The notes below the pieces were generated by a model. That model was not told where the DNA came from. It was given only the letters and a program-made list of their open reading frames with translations, and did not search any database. A DNA stretch of 64,000 bases, from the NCBI RefSeq assembly GCF_037975245.1, contig NC_092580.1, positions 31,304,001-31,368,000 of the forward strand, written 5' to 3'. Source of the stretch: Apostichopus japonicus (Eukaryota > Echinodermata > Holothuroidea > Aspidochirotida > Stichopodidae). Positions within the stretch are counted from its first letter, which is position 1. The number at the start of each line of letters is the position of its first letter. Position numbers and translations under genes: made by a program. This document shows positions 1 through 14,330 of the stretch, piece after piece.

Positions 1-485
1 AATTATCTAACACCATACAGTGATGTAACTTAGGAATAGAAAGTATTACATATTGATGATCTTGTACTGCAGCCAAAACTACATTAATACAGTCCCATAC
101 ATATATTATATATATATTGTAGTTATTATACAGAAAATCCAGGTGTACTTTCAAATAAAATTAATAAGAAGAAAAATAAGATATGACTCATAATTAACCA
201 AATAATGAGTTACTATTTTTTAATACAGTATTCCTTAATTATCTAACACCATACAGTGATGTAACTTAGGAATAGAAAGTATTACATATTGATGATCTTG
301 TACTGCAGCCAAAACTACATTAATATAGTCCAATACATATATATGTATATATATAGATATAGATATTATACAGAAAATCCTGGTGTACTTCAAAAGAAAT
401 TAATAGCAAAAAAAAGCAGAAAAATAAGATATGACTCATATAATTGACCAATAATGAGTTACTAGTTTCTAATACAGTATTCCTT
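1..485. repeat. Two-unit tandem repeat, period 236 bp
   Basis: The unit starting aattatctaacaccatacag at position 1 recurs at 237 with high identity, including the AT-rich middle. The second unit is about 12 bp longer because of its TA microsatellite. The first unit touches the window edge, so more units may lie outside. Confidence 0.92.
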
Positions 486-523
486 TATTTGTCAATTATG
501 AGTCATATCTTATTTCTCTGCTT
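414..523. repeat. Inverted repeat with arms of about 33 bp
   Basis: The left arm 414-448 (aagcagaaaaataagatatg onward) is the near-perfect reverse complement of 491-523 (gtcaattatgagtcatatct onward). The loop is about 42 nt. The left arm belongs to the second unit of the 236 bp tandem repeat; the right arm lies just outside it. Confidence 0.85.
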
Positions 524-1370
524 TTGTTAACTATGATATATAAACATATATATGCTGTACATACAAATCCGATAATCACATGTACCAAAATAAACTTCCT
601 CTTTTTTTGTTCTCTGGCACCTGTAGGTGTTTTCTTGATACATAGGATATATACTTTGATCCGTTATGAAAGTACTGTACAGCCTAAACTTTAAATGTAA
701 AATTGTGAGCCGAACAATCTTTGTCTCACAGCAGGCGGCCAAAAGACAACCATTGCAATAACAAATTCATCGAAAGCATTACTTTTGTGTCTCTCTCTGG
801 TTGAAGTGTTATAAAGTGCAGAACTACTTCAATTGCACAGAGGAAAGGTTAAAATTTATTTATAGATACAAAATAATATGAGTTTTAAGATGAGTTTATT
901 GAACTCCACTAAAGCCCTCGATAAAATCTTCCCTTTGGGATTTTAGAAAGCAATGCACCCCTTCCCCGCTGCTTTTTGCCTGCAAAGCGAAATAAATTTT
1001 ACAAGGAAAAACAATAAATAAATAAAACTTAACTGAAGTATTAACTCAAAATTCATCATGCTAAAATGACAACTTTCTATTAATGTGTTGATATCATTTT
1101 CTGCAAAAAGCTAAATTTATTAATGTGGGGGAAAAAAATTGTATAAAGCTATTAACCCTGTACATTAAGATGTCTTGTTTACAGTTAATTATTTATGCCA
1201 TTATGTAGTGTTTCTTTTCATCTCCTCATTTTCCGCCCTTCTCCAAAATATTCAATTCCATTAATCATCTGGCACGGTTGTGACTTGTGACAAATCAATT
1301 TTGTCAACAAGATATCCAGAGACCTGCTGCCTTGAAAGACACCATACATAAGTACTGTACATACTATACT

Positions 1371-1395
1371 GTGTATGTGTGTGTGTGTGTGTGTA
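1371..1395. repeat. GT microsatellite
   Basis: An uninterrupted GT run preceded by gtgtat. Dinucleotide repeats of this size are common in animal introns. Confidence 0.95.
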
Positions 1396-4300
1396 GGATC
1401 ATGCAGCACGTGTATGCACATTGCATGAGTTAACAAAAAAACATCCAGGCCATATTGCAGGCAAGGTCACAGTTATTACACTGACATTTTGCTTTACAAG
1501 GGGAACCTACACTGACCTTTAAAACTTGTCAAAGGTCTATAGAATATAGATCGATACAATTGGTGTCCGACAAACTCTAACCTTACAGCAGAGCCTGTAT
1601 ATATCAGATTCAACATTGCTCTGTTAGACTTGTTTCCCCACAATCCCAATAACATAAATACATCATCCTACTACCCTTTTCAAAGATGAAGGAGGGATGG
1701 GGGGGGGGGTCATTCCTTTTAAAGGTAGTATTGTTTTACCTTGTAAGTCAGTCCGGTGAAATTTTGAAAGTTTTATATAAAACTTTAAAAAATACAGAAA
1801 GCAGGCTGAAGGTTACATTTAAGTCTCTGAGGAAAACATGAATGTATGGCTATTTAATGTAAAGATTCATTCATCTTCTTTAGATGTACCACAGTACCAG
1901 TCTATGTATCAAATTACAGAAACGACAAATGTGTGTTGAATGGTGAACCCATAGCGTAAGCAATGGTTCTCTGTCCACAAACATATATAATAACAGGATT
2001 TGGAATTAATTTTCATGCTCTTGACAGTGGTATTAGTGCTCTAATATATGTTATTGCCATCATGTCAAATTCATGTTGTCATATTTTAAGCTCCGATGGA
2101 AGTAGCCAAGTGTAGGCAGGTAAGAAATGAGATGCCATGTACCATCTCTGCAACCTCCACATTAAATCAACATTAGTAACATCCCAAATTCCATCCCAAC
2201 TTCATTTATAGGGACACTTGTCAATGACAACTGAATTATTTTATGACCACATATATGTCAGACTAAACTTTCTTTCTTTCTTCTTTTTCCCCTATTTTTT
2301 TGACTCAAAGATGCCTAAGTTGATAGATTTTGTGACTAAATGATAACATAATTTGAGGGAACTTTTAGAATATGAGTTTCCACTTTTAAGGTTCATGATT
2401 TTGGTTTATCAAAAAATTCTTGAATATTGATAGGTTCTGTGAACCATAACTGCTACTACTGTAAGTATCTTTCTTTATTGTGCAGCAACTAGTTTAATTT
2501 CCAAGAAACTTCTGCTATGCCAACTATATGCCAACTATATTATCTGGGATGGTTCAAGATCCCTGCATTATGTTTTGGGTTGCTACTTCTTGAGTCATTC
2601 ATAAGTAAAAAAAAAACATGTAATATTTGTACATAGCTGGATTTAATTAACCCTCAGCCTACCCCAGAGAAGATATGTCTGGTTGCTGCTCCAAAGTATT
2701 AAACTTAAATATTTGTGGTTAATCCAATAAAGAAATGGTTGTGTCCCAAGACAAATTTTAATGTACTCTAGTATTTTTCCATTTGCAAACCTTCAAGGTG
2801 TTTTAGCTCATTCCATCAGCAACCTTGGTGGACTTGGAAGAAACAGATGTTTTCAGGTACCTAATTGAATTTTTTCCTTGGCCATTGGATTTTAATGTCA
2901 CAGCCATATTTTGGCAAATTCACCGCAAAATTGAGCTTTTATGTAAAAAAGCAATTGTTGCCCAAGTAGGTGTAGAATCATCATGGCTCACATCTATTCC
3001 AACTGGTATCAATGAGATTAAATAATACATTATAAAAACAGCTAATTGTGAGGTACATATCACAGAAATTAAACAAAGAAGTCACTGTGTCATCATACAC
3101 ATCCTTTTGCAAATTCCACAATAATTCACATAAAAATAGCTTTAAACTGTGAAAATAGAGTATATATTAACCTGAGAATGACCTCATCAATTTAACTCTC
3201 TTTCTCCTTGGAAGTTAACATCAAAGTTTCAAATCTAGTTCTGTGTAAGCTGACCACTATAAAAAAAAACTCATCTCCTTCCTTCCCTTCCTTTCCCTTC
3301 CCATTTTTTTCTTCTTTTCTAGTCCATTCGTATCAACTACGGATGCAGAAAACCTAGCTTCATCAAATTTAGTTACATGATTATATGCAGCACTAAGGGT
3401 GAAAAGACTATCGTCAAATGAAAATGAAGCCTGAACTATATCTTGAGGGTCTTTCAAAGCTGGAATATCTTCAGTTATATTCTTAACCTAGATATTCCAT
3501 TAGTGGTGATAACTGTCTTAGGTATCAATCCATTCTAGAGATACTTTGCCACAGTATGACAACAAACATGCCTTGCATTCTCCGGGAGTCACAGTCGGAG
3601 AGGAACCTAAGACATCTGGGCTGCTGCTCACTTTCTCAAAAACTGTGGGTGTGTTTAGTCACGTTGACATTCAGCCGCAGCTAGTCCACTGTACTTTCAT
3701 GAAATGATACACTGTAACAGATATATATTTATATAATATATATATTGGCTTTCTGTTTTAACAAAGACCACATTTGTACCACTTTATGTTCCGTCAAAGC
3801 TATATGTAAGGTCCTGCAAGGTACACAGACATAAAGCAGGTGACTGGTATTACAAAGTCATGTCTACTGCCCCAGAAACTCATCTTGAAGACAAAATTTA
3901 TGACTTTTTACGTTGCATAAATGTCAAAAACAGATTTGAGATGGCAAGACAGTCTCTGCTACACTTCAAAGCTAGAATTGAGACCAGTTTCTTACCTAGT
4001 TTTACAACACTTCATAGTAGAATCAACCTAGCCTAGCCTAATTTGCATATGAATTAGGTTGTTCTTCTCAAACTAATTACCTGATAATTACATCTGCTTA
4101 AGAAAGGAGGCAATTAGTTTATACCATTTGAGCAGAACAATTTGGTATGCAGTGGGATATATGTACATGTATGTACTTCATACTAAATGCAAGCAAGCAT
4201 CTAAAAGATAGTTTAATATAAGCATAATTACTAAAGAAAGGAGTACATTATTATCATTACAACTTTGTTTCTGTGAGATGGCAATTAAATTGATGTGAAA

Positions 4301-6254
4301 TTATACACTATGTTTTCACTTAGAATGACCAAAATTCTAAGTTGGGATAAGTACATAAAAAGTGCATAAACACCACATGATACAGCTTGATGCAAATGTA
4401 CACCTAATTCAACCCAGAGTTGTGGACAACTGCAGTCGGAACAACAAAGTAATAAAAAACAACAAATAACAGAGTAACAATAAATTTAACAATAGATAGT
4501 AAGTTTCACATTCTACCATCCTTTCCATTAAAACAAGCTTTACTACCAAATTCAACTAAATGAAAGTACTTTCTTTATAAATTTGTATACATCCTTTCTG
4601 ACATTTGTAACAGTGAAGTATTAAATCCTTCCTTCCTTAATGGTTGGCAAAGTAGCTTGAAGTCAAAAGACTTGTACTGCTACATCTTAACGACCCACTT
4701 AATTCTGACTGACAGAAATACTGACATGTGATGAAGTGAAAAGATAAGATCATGTGTGCAAAGACCTTGTGTAAACATCAAGGTGACATACAGCTAGGTT
4801 ACAATTTCTGCAATGTTTAACTTGTTAGGTTATCAAAACATCTTCACACTTTACTTCACAACTTGAATGCAAAACTGGCTTTTTAAAACCGGGATTCTAA
4901 AACCAGTGTTGCAGTAACTAATTGACAATTTAACAACCTTAAAGTAAGTTCTGTCAGAGTAACTAATAAAGCTAAGTATTTCATTTTTGAAAGCAGTCTC
5001 TGCAACAACAAAAAACATAAAAACTGGTGTAAAAGCTAGAAGGGTATTAACTATAGGAATGTGGACCTTATCTGTGATAAAAGTATGAAACTTTATACTC
5101 AACCCACCGGAATGAAAGTTAAACCTGACTACTACCTTGGAAAAACGTCATCACTTCTTACAATAAATGAGGGTCAATTTCTTTTGAATGTTCATGTTTA
5201 TTTGCAATGAGAATACTACAAACTAATCAGCTAAGCAAGCAGGCCTTTAAAAATTTCAACGTGAAAATGCCAAAACAACCTCAGCTCTTTGCTACTTGTA
5301 TTATCCAATCTCTTTTTACACTTGCCTAAACTAATCTTGTGGATAATATTTACCTGAAATAAGATGGGTCATTTAGAAGGCTAGGTGTGTAAAGTCCTTT
5401 ATTTGACATCAATGCAAGGATAACTGTAATAGTACAGGCCATGAATGGCACTCGGTTATCTTCATTTCTTAAGTAGGAAGATAACATCCTTCAAGTATTC
5501 CAACTCTTTTGATATGGGTAAGTATACTGTTGAGATCAAAGGCTGTTAAATAAAGTAACAGGCACTTTATTTTTATCATCATACTTGCCACTGTCAAATG
5601 GTATTACTGAATAGTCAAAAGTTTATCAAACAAAACACCAACTACAGAGTGTGGAACACAAAACACAAAATCAAACTTTAAAAACACCTTTTGCTAGCTT
5701 AATTCCTAAATTACTACTGATCCAATTCTAAAAAAAATCTAAAAAGGGTCACCATTCAAATTGTTAATATGTCTGAAATGATCCTTTAAAGGCAATTAGC
5801 CAATGGCGTCAATCCATCAATCCATGCTTAAAAATCACACTCATGTTAATAATCACTGAAGTATACATACACTTTCAGTTTACAATGTGCAAACAACAGA
5901 ACACCCAAGGATGTGTTCTAGCTATAATCAGCAACTTTTCAATGCAAATATGCGTTATTTCAAACCATATATCAGCCTGTAGGTTTACTTTAGATTTTTG
6001 TGTTGATGATAAGACAGTAACTTAGTGAGATGTGTGTGCTAAAGTCCAGCAACTTTAATTTTTGAACGTTTTCATCTTTTAAAGAGTAACATATCAAAAC
6101 ATAAATCTTTTGTTGCATCTAACATGGACGGATGATATCTCCTTTACATGGGTCTAACATATCAACACTTATTATGTACTACCAACAGTAACTTGTAAGT
6201 GATAGTCAATTATTTATATACTGCAGCATTATGAGAATACCTTTCTCCAAATTA

Positions 6255-6287
6255 GGGGTGGGAGGGGAGGGGGAGGGGATGGGTGGG
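6255..6287 (+). other. G-rich tract with G-quadruplex potential
   Basis: Six or more runs of three to five G separated by single bases (ggggtgggaggggagggg and onward). This satisfies the four-run quadruplex pattern on the plus strand, antisense to the ATPase gene. Folding is inference. Confidence 0.75.
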
Positions 6288-6400
6288 AGTGATAGTTGTA
6301 CTGTATGTCGTATTTATAAGTAACTTCAATTTCATGGAGTCATCAAAGCCATGACATTTCTTAGTGCCTTCCATTACTAATAAACATGAAGTCTTGGCAA

Positions 6401-6403
<3 letters not shown>

Positions 6404-6435
<32 letters not shown>
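6404..6435. repeat. AT microsatellite
   Basis: About 16 uninterrupted AT units. Confidence 0.97.
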
Positions 6436-6438
<3 letters not shown>

Positions 6439-6999
6439 AATCTGTGCAGTACACATACTGTTTTACATAAAGATTTAATCAGATTTCAGTAGAGATTTAA
6501 GATATGCAGAGATATTGTGACGAACCACAACATAAACTCAGCGTGTATTTAACAGTGGGAATGGAGAATTGAGATTGATCAGTCATTTTTTCATTATCAC
6601 AGCAGAATGTATTGATAATCCAATATCATCCAGATCAAACCAAAAAACACTGGCTCATAAAAGGTTTTGTGACACTGAAATAAAAAACATTTATTACTAA
6701 AACGTCCAAAACATCAAGAAACAAAAACATCAACACTACTACCTACAGCACTAAAACTTGAGGAAAGATGTAAATTTTCCATTTAACTGGTAATACTAAT
6801 TAACAGATAACTACTCGTATTTGAATGGGAATATATATCTTGTAGCGCTGATTCAGAACATCATGTCAGTCACTTGAGTGGCAGATGGAAATGCATTCAT
6901 GAATATTGATGTATTAATATATGAGCAAACTGTTAACTGTTGACCTGCATGTCTGTGGCAGTGTACACATAGTCCCTCGAAATCATACTGTAGGTGTAT

Positions 7000-7460
7000 C
7001 GCACCACAATTAGAGTACTGCAAGTCCGTCTGATAGGTTAACCTTCGAAATATAGCCCTAAACTGCCCTACTGTGTTGATTTTTGTGGCATTTTCTGTGT
7101 CATCAGTATTCTTTTTGATTCTTGGATGTTGTAGAGGATGAAATAAACTACTGATGGTCTAAAAATCTGGAGGACTGAACGTGATTTAAGGTATTTTATA
7201 AAATCTTGGATGAAACAAGAAGATTCCGCAGAGACAGCTGGCATATGGGTTGGGGAGTACTATGATAAACTTTGAGCTCTTCTAGTTCAAAATCTAAATG
7301 GTCATGGTGGCAAAAGTTGAATGTTTTATGATAGCCCCAGCCATTAGTTATCATATGGTAGGTAGGACATGCCAGTTGAAAACCTCCATCTATGCTCTAT
7401 CGGCCTTGGAAAGTGACAAGTTTAGTGTGTAGGTCAATGGGAGCAATTAATTGTGGTGCG
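7000..7460. repeat. Possible small inverted-repeat element
   Basis: The 13-mer CGCACCACAATTA at 7000-7012 recurs as a perfect reverse complement at 7448-7460. Both outer flanks contain related aggt.ta words. The 460 bp interval has no coding potential. This could be a MITE; no target-site duplication was identified. Confidence 0.3.
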
Positions 7461-10400
7461 GTACCTGTACCTATGTCCACGATACAACAGCAGTGAATAA
7501 ACTACATTATGCTGAGACCATATATTAGTTTTTCAGCCCTACCGTAGGTCTCCTGTCAAATTAAAGTTCCATGTATTAGGATGCATGCCTTAATCTCAGT
7601 TTCGCCATTTGAAGTTTAGATAAGAAACACAAAGTTCACAGCCAGCAAAGACCTAACTCAAACTACTCTGCTTGATCGACAAACACCAAGAACAGCTTTC
7701 TGTGTGCACAACGAGAGCTACAATAACACTCCAAATTTTATTGACCAGTACATTTTTTGTTATCCTTTGTTTTGGAATCCTATTGACACACAATTTACCA
7801 TGCAATCTGCTGCTAAACAACTTCAGACACAACTAAATCCCAGTACTACAACAAACCCCAACTACGATACCATCTTCCTAATCCTAGCACCCCCCTTCCC
7901 CTCCTTCTCTCCTACCCCCCTCCCCTCCTTCTCTTTTAATCCAATCACAATGATATTTCCTTTGTCCTTGGTTTCAAAGTTGGATAATTGGTGGATTGCT
8001 TTTTACAGTAAAACACTAAAAGAAGGCTCCTCATAACTTAACTGCATCCACATACGGAGAGCCAACATGTGCTGCAAACAAACTCCGCACCTTGCATTAT
8101 AACTTTAATTATTCATCACCTCCCGAAACTTTTTAGACATCTCAAAATTTATGTGCATAAACACACACCCGGCGACGGCAAGATATTGAAGTACTTAAAC
8201 AGCCGTTCGTATGAAGGTATACACATCTGGCAGATCACAATTAAAGTCAAGTATATATTTACTATTCATTGAGTAATTAAGGATGCGGGCTAACAGCTAT
8301 AAGACCTGATCGAAGATATAGCACCCTCTATAAAAGTCGTTATTACCTAATCTGCCCTAACCATCATTTCTCTCACTCAGCTGTATCACTGTATGATTCA
8401 ACCACATAAGATTACACTGTATGTACTTAAACACTCAGTATTCAGTTCAGGGTGCAGATACCCTAAAATGTTAACGATTTGTCGATAAAGCTCAGTGGGA
8501 TCAAAGATGTTTCTGTGACAATATCAGAATTAGTATTTGGATTATAGCTTTGTGTTAATACTAAATCAAGACAGATATCAAACAAGTTTATGGAGACAGA
8601 TGTCTTGCAATTGTCTCATTTCTACATAAAAGAAGGTGGCTGCTTGATATGAAGAAATGTCTAGCCCAGGATCACTTTTCTTCATTGTAGTTGTGGTTGC
8701 CTCACATAACCACACCATTGTCCTGTGGCCGTTGCTATCCTTTGTAAACGAACATAGAAACAGCTTGATAGTGAGTCATACATAGTGAAGTGCACAAAAT
8801 CCTGGAGTATTCCGTGCCTGTCCAACAATATATTGCCAACTTACTCAATACTGAGCTGCTTATGTATACCAGAAAAGAGAGCTTGCACAGATCCATGGTT
8901 CTGACCACTATTGAGCTACTACCGACGCAGTGATGAAAGTTAATAAATAAATTTCAGAATACAATAGCTCCTGAATGACCACACATACTACAGCCAGTCC
9001 ATTATTGCCTACAAAATGTAGATCATGTTATCCTTCTACGAAGAACTATAATATTGATGGCAGAGATCAGAAAGACATAATACTAACTACTTTTGTTAAT
9101 ATTTGAATTGTTTACTACATTCCTCGAGGTATTCCCAAGTACACTGTCAGTACTTGGGGGGGAGGGAGGAGTTGGAAGAGAAGGAGCAAAGGGGGACGTA
9201 GTGTATGGAAACTCTTAACAGCCAGTTACATTTGTAAAAAGTCGGCTAATTAAACAACTGCGGGTACTGTCAATTACTTCACTGAAAAGCTTGAAATTTC
9301 ACATTGTTTACTTTGCATTGACAATATTTGAGAATTAAGACCTGAGCTTCTTTGTTTCAATGAGATCAAAAGGTACATGACCAGAATCAACCACAATATA
9401 GCCAACCACTGGCAACTACTGGGAATGGTATAATACGGTATCGCATCCCAAAATGCAATGCAAAAAGAGGTACGTACACAGGGTCCATAGAACATATAGA
9501 AGAACTATCACAGCAAAAATTAAAGGTAAAATCACTATCGCAGAGAATGTATAATTTCCAAACACTGCAAGAGAATACTTGAACAAATGCTGATTTTCAT
9601 CACTGATTGCTCTTTACTTCTCTTCCTAGTTAGCTTACATTATGCTCCGAAAAACACTAGGAAAATGTTGACAATGAAAACATTGATTTATTAGCAATTT
9701 ATACAGAATTATTTGGAGAATTTGTGCAACATTCTTTCCAGACTATGGCAAAATGTACAAGAAGGAAAATTGCTCCAATATGAACATAAATCATATCTGA
9801 ACAGTCTAAAATTTTATGGTTTACTAAAAAATTTAGGGAAGCTATCCAACTGTCAAAATCCTGTTTTTGTTTTTTTCTGTTTCTGTTTAGGGGAACGTTA
9901 ATACACAAAGTAACATGATTCCATGCGTGTCCTAATCATCGTGAATACAAACAAATTTTGTGATATAAATAAACTACTAACAAAAAGTAGGAGAATATTG
10001 TAATTTTCTCGCTTCAAGAATGAATATAAATAATTCACAGCTGTTGACAACAGGCACTGAAACCTCAACTGGAGTCCCAAGCACTTCATGCCCATCAATA
10101 ACGGCAGTTAATCATGCTTGTCCCAAAACTACCCTACCTCTGAAACAACATACGTCTGGCATTTACCAACCAAAAAATCTTACACACGGCCAACCAGCTT
10201 GCCGAACCGCTCGTGTGTGATAATCGTTAATGCAATATACAAACGATTTTTTAGATTAAAATGGCCACACTTAAACTGCCAAACATTGAAAATGCCAACT
10301 GTGAGTCAATGACGACAAAATCGCACACTTTATTTAATTGTCCTACTTTCGCAGTGTGAATGAGAAAATGTGCTGCAAAAAGGAGGTAAAATGAAGGATA

Positions 10401-10924
10401 AAAAATGCAAAGAAAAAAATATATCATGCAAAAACAAGTGTGGTTATGGGCAATGTAGCACAGCGAAATTACATGGTACTCTAGCATAACTTGAGGTAAC
10501 ACGCGAAAGTCTCAATGCATGAGTGGAAGCTAGGCCGTATGGTTAATAATTATAAATAGATCTAATATTTATTATTACAGAATCGGGGCACAGGGATTAT
10601 TCCGAAATACCACAATAAATTATCAAGACATCAATGGGTCATTAAATGCTAGACTAGTTTTTGGTTGATATTTTTTGTTTTGACCAAAAGAACCTAGATG
10701 AAGATTATTGTAATAATCATTTTGTATAAAAATTTGAAAACACAAGGAACAACCTCCACCCCCCCCCCCTCCCCACCGTATCCATTCCGGCAAGGATTTA
10801 ATTCACCTGATTCAAGAAGCATTAAACTTAACAAATAATTATTGATTACTTATTTATTATTATTAATTATCAGTAACCCTTGAACGTTGAAAACAATCTA
10901 GATTTTGCATAGTTTTCATTCAGA

Positions 10925-11062
10925 ATGGTAGATTGGGAAGGAGGAGTAAGTGGGCGGTGCCCAGGAAGCGAGGGCGCAGTTCTAAATTGTTCCAAAGTGT
11001 AGTTTAGGTGGATGGGAAAGTGCAGATCTGGAGTGGGAGACAGGTAAGAGAGGAGAGCGAAA
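10925..11062 (+). repeat. Dispersed short repeat, copy A
   Basis: It shares gggcgcagt, taggtggatggga, agtgcag and gagacaggtaag.gaggag with the copies at 26.4, 44.7, 47.7 and 55.8 kb, in the same order and orientation. The end carries CAGGTAAG, a perfect splice-donor word on the plus strand. No transposase, reverse transcriptase or tRNA head is visible. The family is unidentified. Confidence 0.65.
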
Positions 11063-14000
11063 ATATGTCTAACAAACTTATGATTAATCACGTTTAAAGC
11101 ATATCTTTTACTGAAGACATAATATTCAAATTTGATCAAACTATAAAGTCTCCTTTCTAACTCTTTCATCAAATAATTATGTAAATTTATGTAAATTACT
11201 AAGTAATTTAAGGATATCTATTTCATGCCATTTTCACAAACTCTGTTCCCTAGACAACAGCTTGTTCATATCAGGTGACAATCAAATTAGAGATTACTAA
11301 ATTGCATATTTTAACATGTTACTTACGTATTTCTCCACTTTGTCAAGTGAACTTCATAATCAAGGCATATGAATATTTATGAAAGGTAAGATTATTTATA
11401 GTTTTTAAAAGCAAAAGAAAAAGCAAAAGCAAAACGCTGTGCAGCTTTAAACATAGCCACTTGCAACTTAATTTAAGGGAAACAGGAAATATTTTTTGTT
11501 TCTTTGTTCATGAGTTGAAAATGGAAACTCAATGATTGCAATGCATAATTTGTGAAAACCATGATTAACTAATACTGTAACTTATCACACTGTCAATTGA
11601 ACCAAAATGACAAAATGAAATCGAGAATCAATACTACTAAAGACTTACAGGAAGCATGTACACATTACATGGCTTGCAGAACACAAAATACACAGACCTG
11701 TGGTGTGTATATTACAAGGAAAAAATAGCAAATTAACACTGACAGTCAAGAGATAAGATCTGAAATCATAGTGAAACAACTGTCTCTTATTAAGTGACAA
11801 AATTTTTACCCAATCTGCCGGCAACTAATATAAGATTGGATTTACAAACTCGATATGATGTTATCATATCTCTTAACCAGAATATTACATACACCATCTT
11901 TGCATGCTGGGTAATGTGTAACAATCAAAGTGTATGATTTATCTTGGAGTTGGAAATAATTCTAAAAGATCTCAATGAAATGCAAACCATTTCTAAATAT
12001 ATGGCAATTGATAACAGTTTGCAGGCAACACAGAATCCTTGTACATGTTCTGGTCTATGGTGTATATTAATGACCACCCTGGATTTGATTTCTCCTCGGT
12101 TAGGTTTTTCACACTGTGTGTGGTAAATGGGGGGCCTAACACTCACTCTCTTCAGTGTTACATGATAAATTATACACCACCGTAGCTGCTCAGGATGTCT
12201 CCTGGCATGAGTAGAAATTTGTAAGAAACGAACGGTTTCAGCTAGAATGTACATTGAATTTTAACATACTCATGTAGAGCTGTATGCATGTATACACAAG
12301 ACAACATTGCATTGCTAGGACAGTGGTACCTTGTTTTACTTGACAAAGCCCTTCAGTGGAAATGAATGAAATTGGAAATGTAAGTCGTTGAACGTTGTCA
12401 AACCTGGATGAAGAGGCACTTTCAGCTTCTTTTTTTATTGTCATCTTTAATGAGAGTAGTCCTGCTCAGTGCAGAAGCACTGCTTTCCAGAGGAGCCCTC
12501 TTGTTGAACATTTTTTAACAAAACAAACTTTTCAAACAAACAGAAAAAGGAATAAATTTGCAAAACACCAGTACTTAGCAATAGTCATCAGTACTTAGTC
12601 TATAGGCCTACAAAGCACTATAATAAAGCAGAGGTTTCTAGGCCTCATATATACTGTGCATACAAGAATAGAACACGATTTACAGTCAACAAATTAATAC
12701 AGGCTAGTGATCAGCAGGCTCATAGTGGGGAAAGAAAGAATTCTCATGGCGAATGAACACGTATGATTATTTGTAATGTTATCTAGAAATGAATTGTAAC
12801 AAATCTGTGACATATTCAGATAAAAAAGCAAGAAATGTCTTGTACAGTATGCACTCAAACTAGAGCTCAACTTGGTATTTCATTCTGAGTGAGACAAGTT
12901 GCACATATCTCTATATATTTAATATAAATAAATACGGCCCGTGTCTTTGCATGCATTTTGAAAATTTAATTGGATTAAGCATGTCTCTTGTGTAAACTGT
13001 GTGGCAAATGTTTGGGTTTCTTTGTTTGATAATTGCATGAATCTTAAAAGGTTTCTGATAATTATCTTTCACAGGATTTTTTTTTTTGCTTTAATCATCA
13101 GTGGACAGGTGATAGGATAAAACTCAACACTTTAAAAAAATAAAAAAATCTAGTCTGCAGATTTCCATCAAAAAAAAAACTGGCCCCTAGCATAATTTTC
13201 TAAGCTTGTTCACCATTTGTTATTAGTTTGTTTGTATTTTAAATTAACATAATTTGTGACATTTAAAAGAAAACAGGAGATATAAACCGAAGCTATTTAT
13301 AGAGTGATTTTCCTACACTGTATCCTTATTCCTTTATTACTATAGGTTATGTGCTGTACATATATTGTCTTCCCACTGTATACAAATACTATAAACCCAC
13401 CCCAATTTTTTCCCTACATAAGTAGAGAAAAATATCTTATTTATAGTCACAAGGATCAATGAAGTAAGATTGTTAAGTTGCCTGCACTTTGTTAACTGTG
13501 GATATAAACTTTAACATCTATACTTATGAACACTATACCAATACAAAAGAGAAGATATGAAGATTTCATAAAATCATAGAGATAGCAAATAAACCAGGCA
13601 ATGATTTGATTAAATTGAATAATGCTAGTCTATGCGTCTGCCTCCTTTTCCAATGCAGACACTCCAATCCTTAGAGAGACACGAATAATTCCTTCAAATT
13701 GCTTTAAATCCTTCTTCTAGTTGCCACACAACGGTTGTCTTGATTTTCATATTATTCCATTTCGATATGACAGGAATTACTTCTACAACACCCCGGGGAA
13801 TGCAAATCTTCTGCCCTTTACGATGAGGTAAATGCCAAAAAATTAGACTTGCAAATTTGCTCTCCAACACAGCCCTGTCCGTGTCCAAAGAGACATGTAC
13901 ATAACATTAACCTTTAGGCTCATCAAAACAGACGACGCCTTTAATAATTCATATGCCATGCCTCAGATGCTGCAGTATATTTATGTTTTAGCTTACTGTA

Positions 14001-14330
14001 TATTACACACTATGCAGTTTGCAAAACAAAGAAACAAATATAGGACTGCCATCTAGTGTATTTTCATAAATTAACTGATAAGAGATCATTCTGGGCAAAT
14101 TTTAAGAAAGATCTGCCCTACTGTTTTCTTTCAGACAGAAAGTCTGAGCTGTTTGCAGTGTCTGGTGGCTGTCAGTTGTGTTACCACTTTACAAAGAGGT
14201 CTTAGTAACATTAGCAGTACTGAACAGTACTTTTCTACAGATTAGATTTTGAAGCGCAAAACTTTTACTAAACCAAGTTTATAGAAGGCTGAGGGGGGTG
14301 CAGCATCTGTAGTCAGAGGTGCAGCAACTG

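Noticed and set aside
7704-8036. 110-codon Pro/Thr/Ser-rich plus-strand open frame
   Set aside because: Driven by a C/T-rich low-complexity stretch. No homology recognised.
13694-13888. Minus-strand open frame as a further PMCA exon
   Set aside because: The peptide shows none of the conserved PMCA blocks expected after the first membrane helix.
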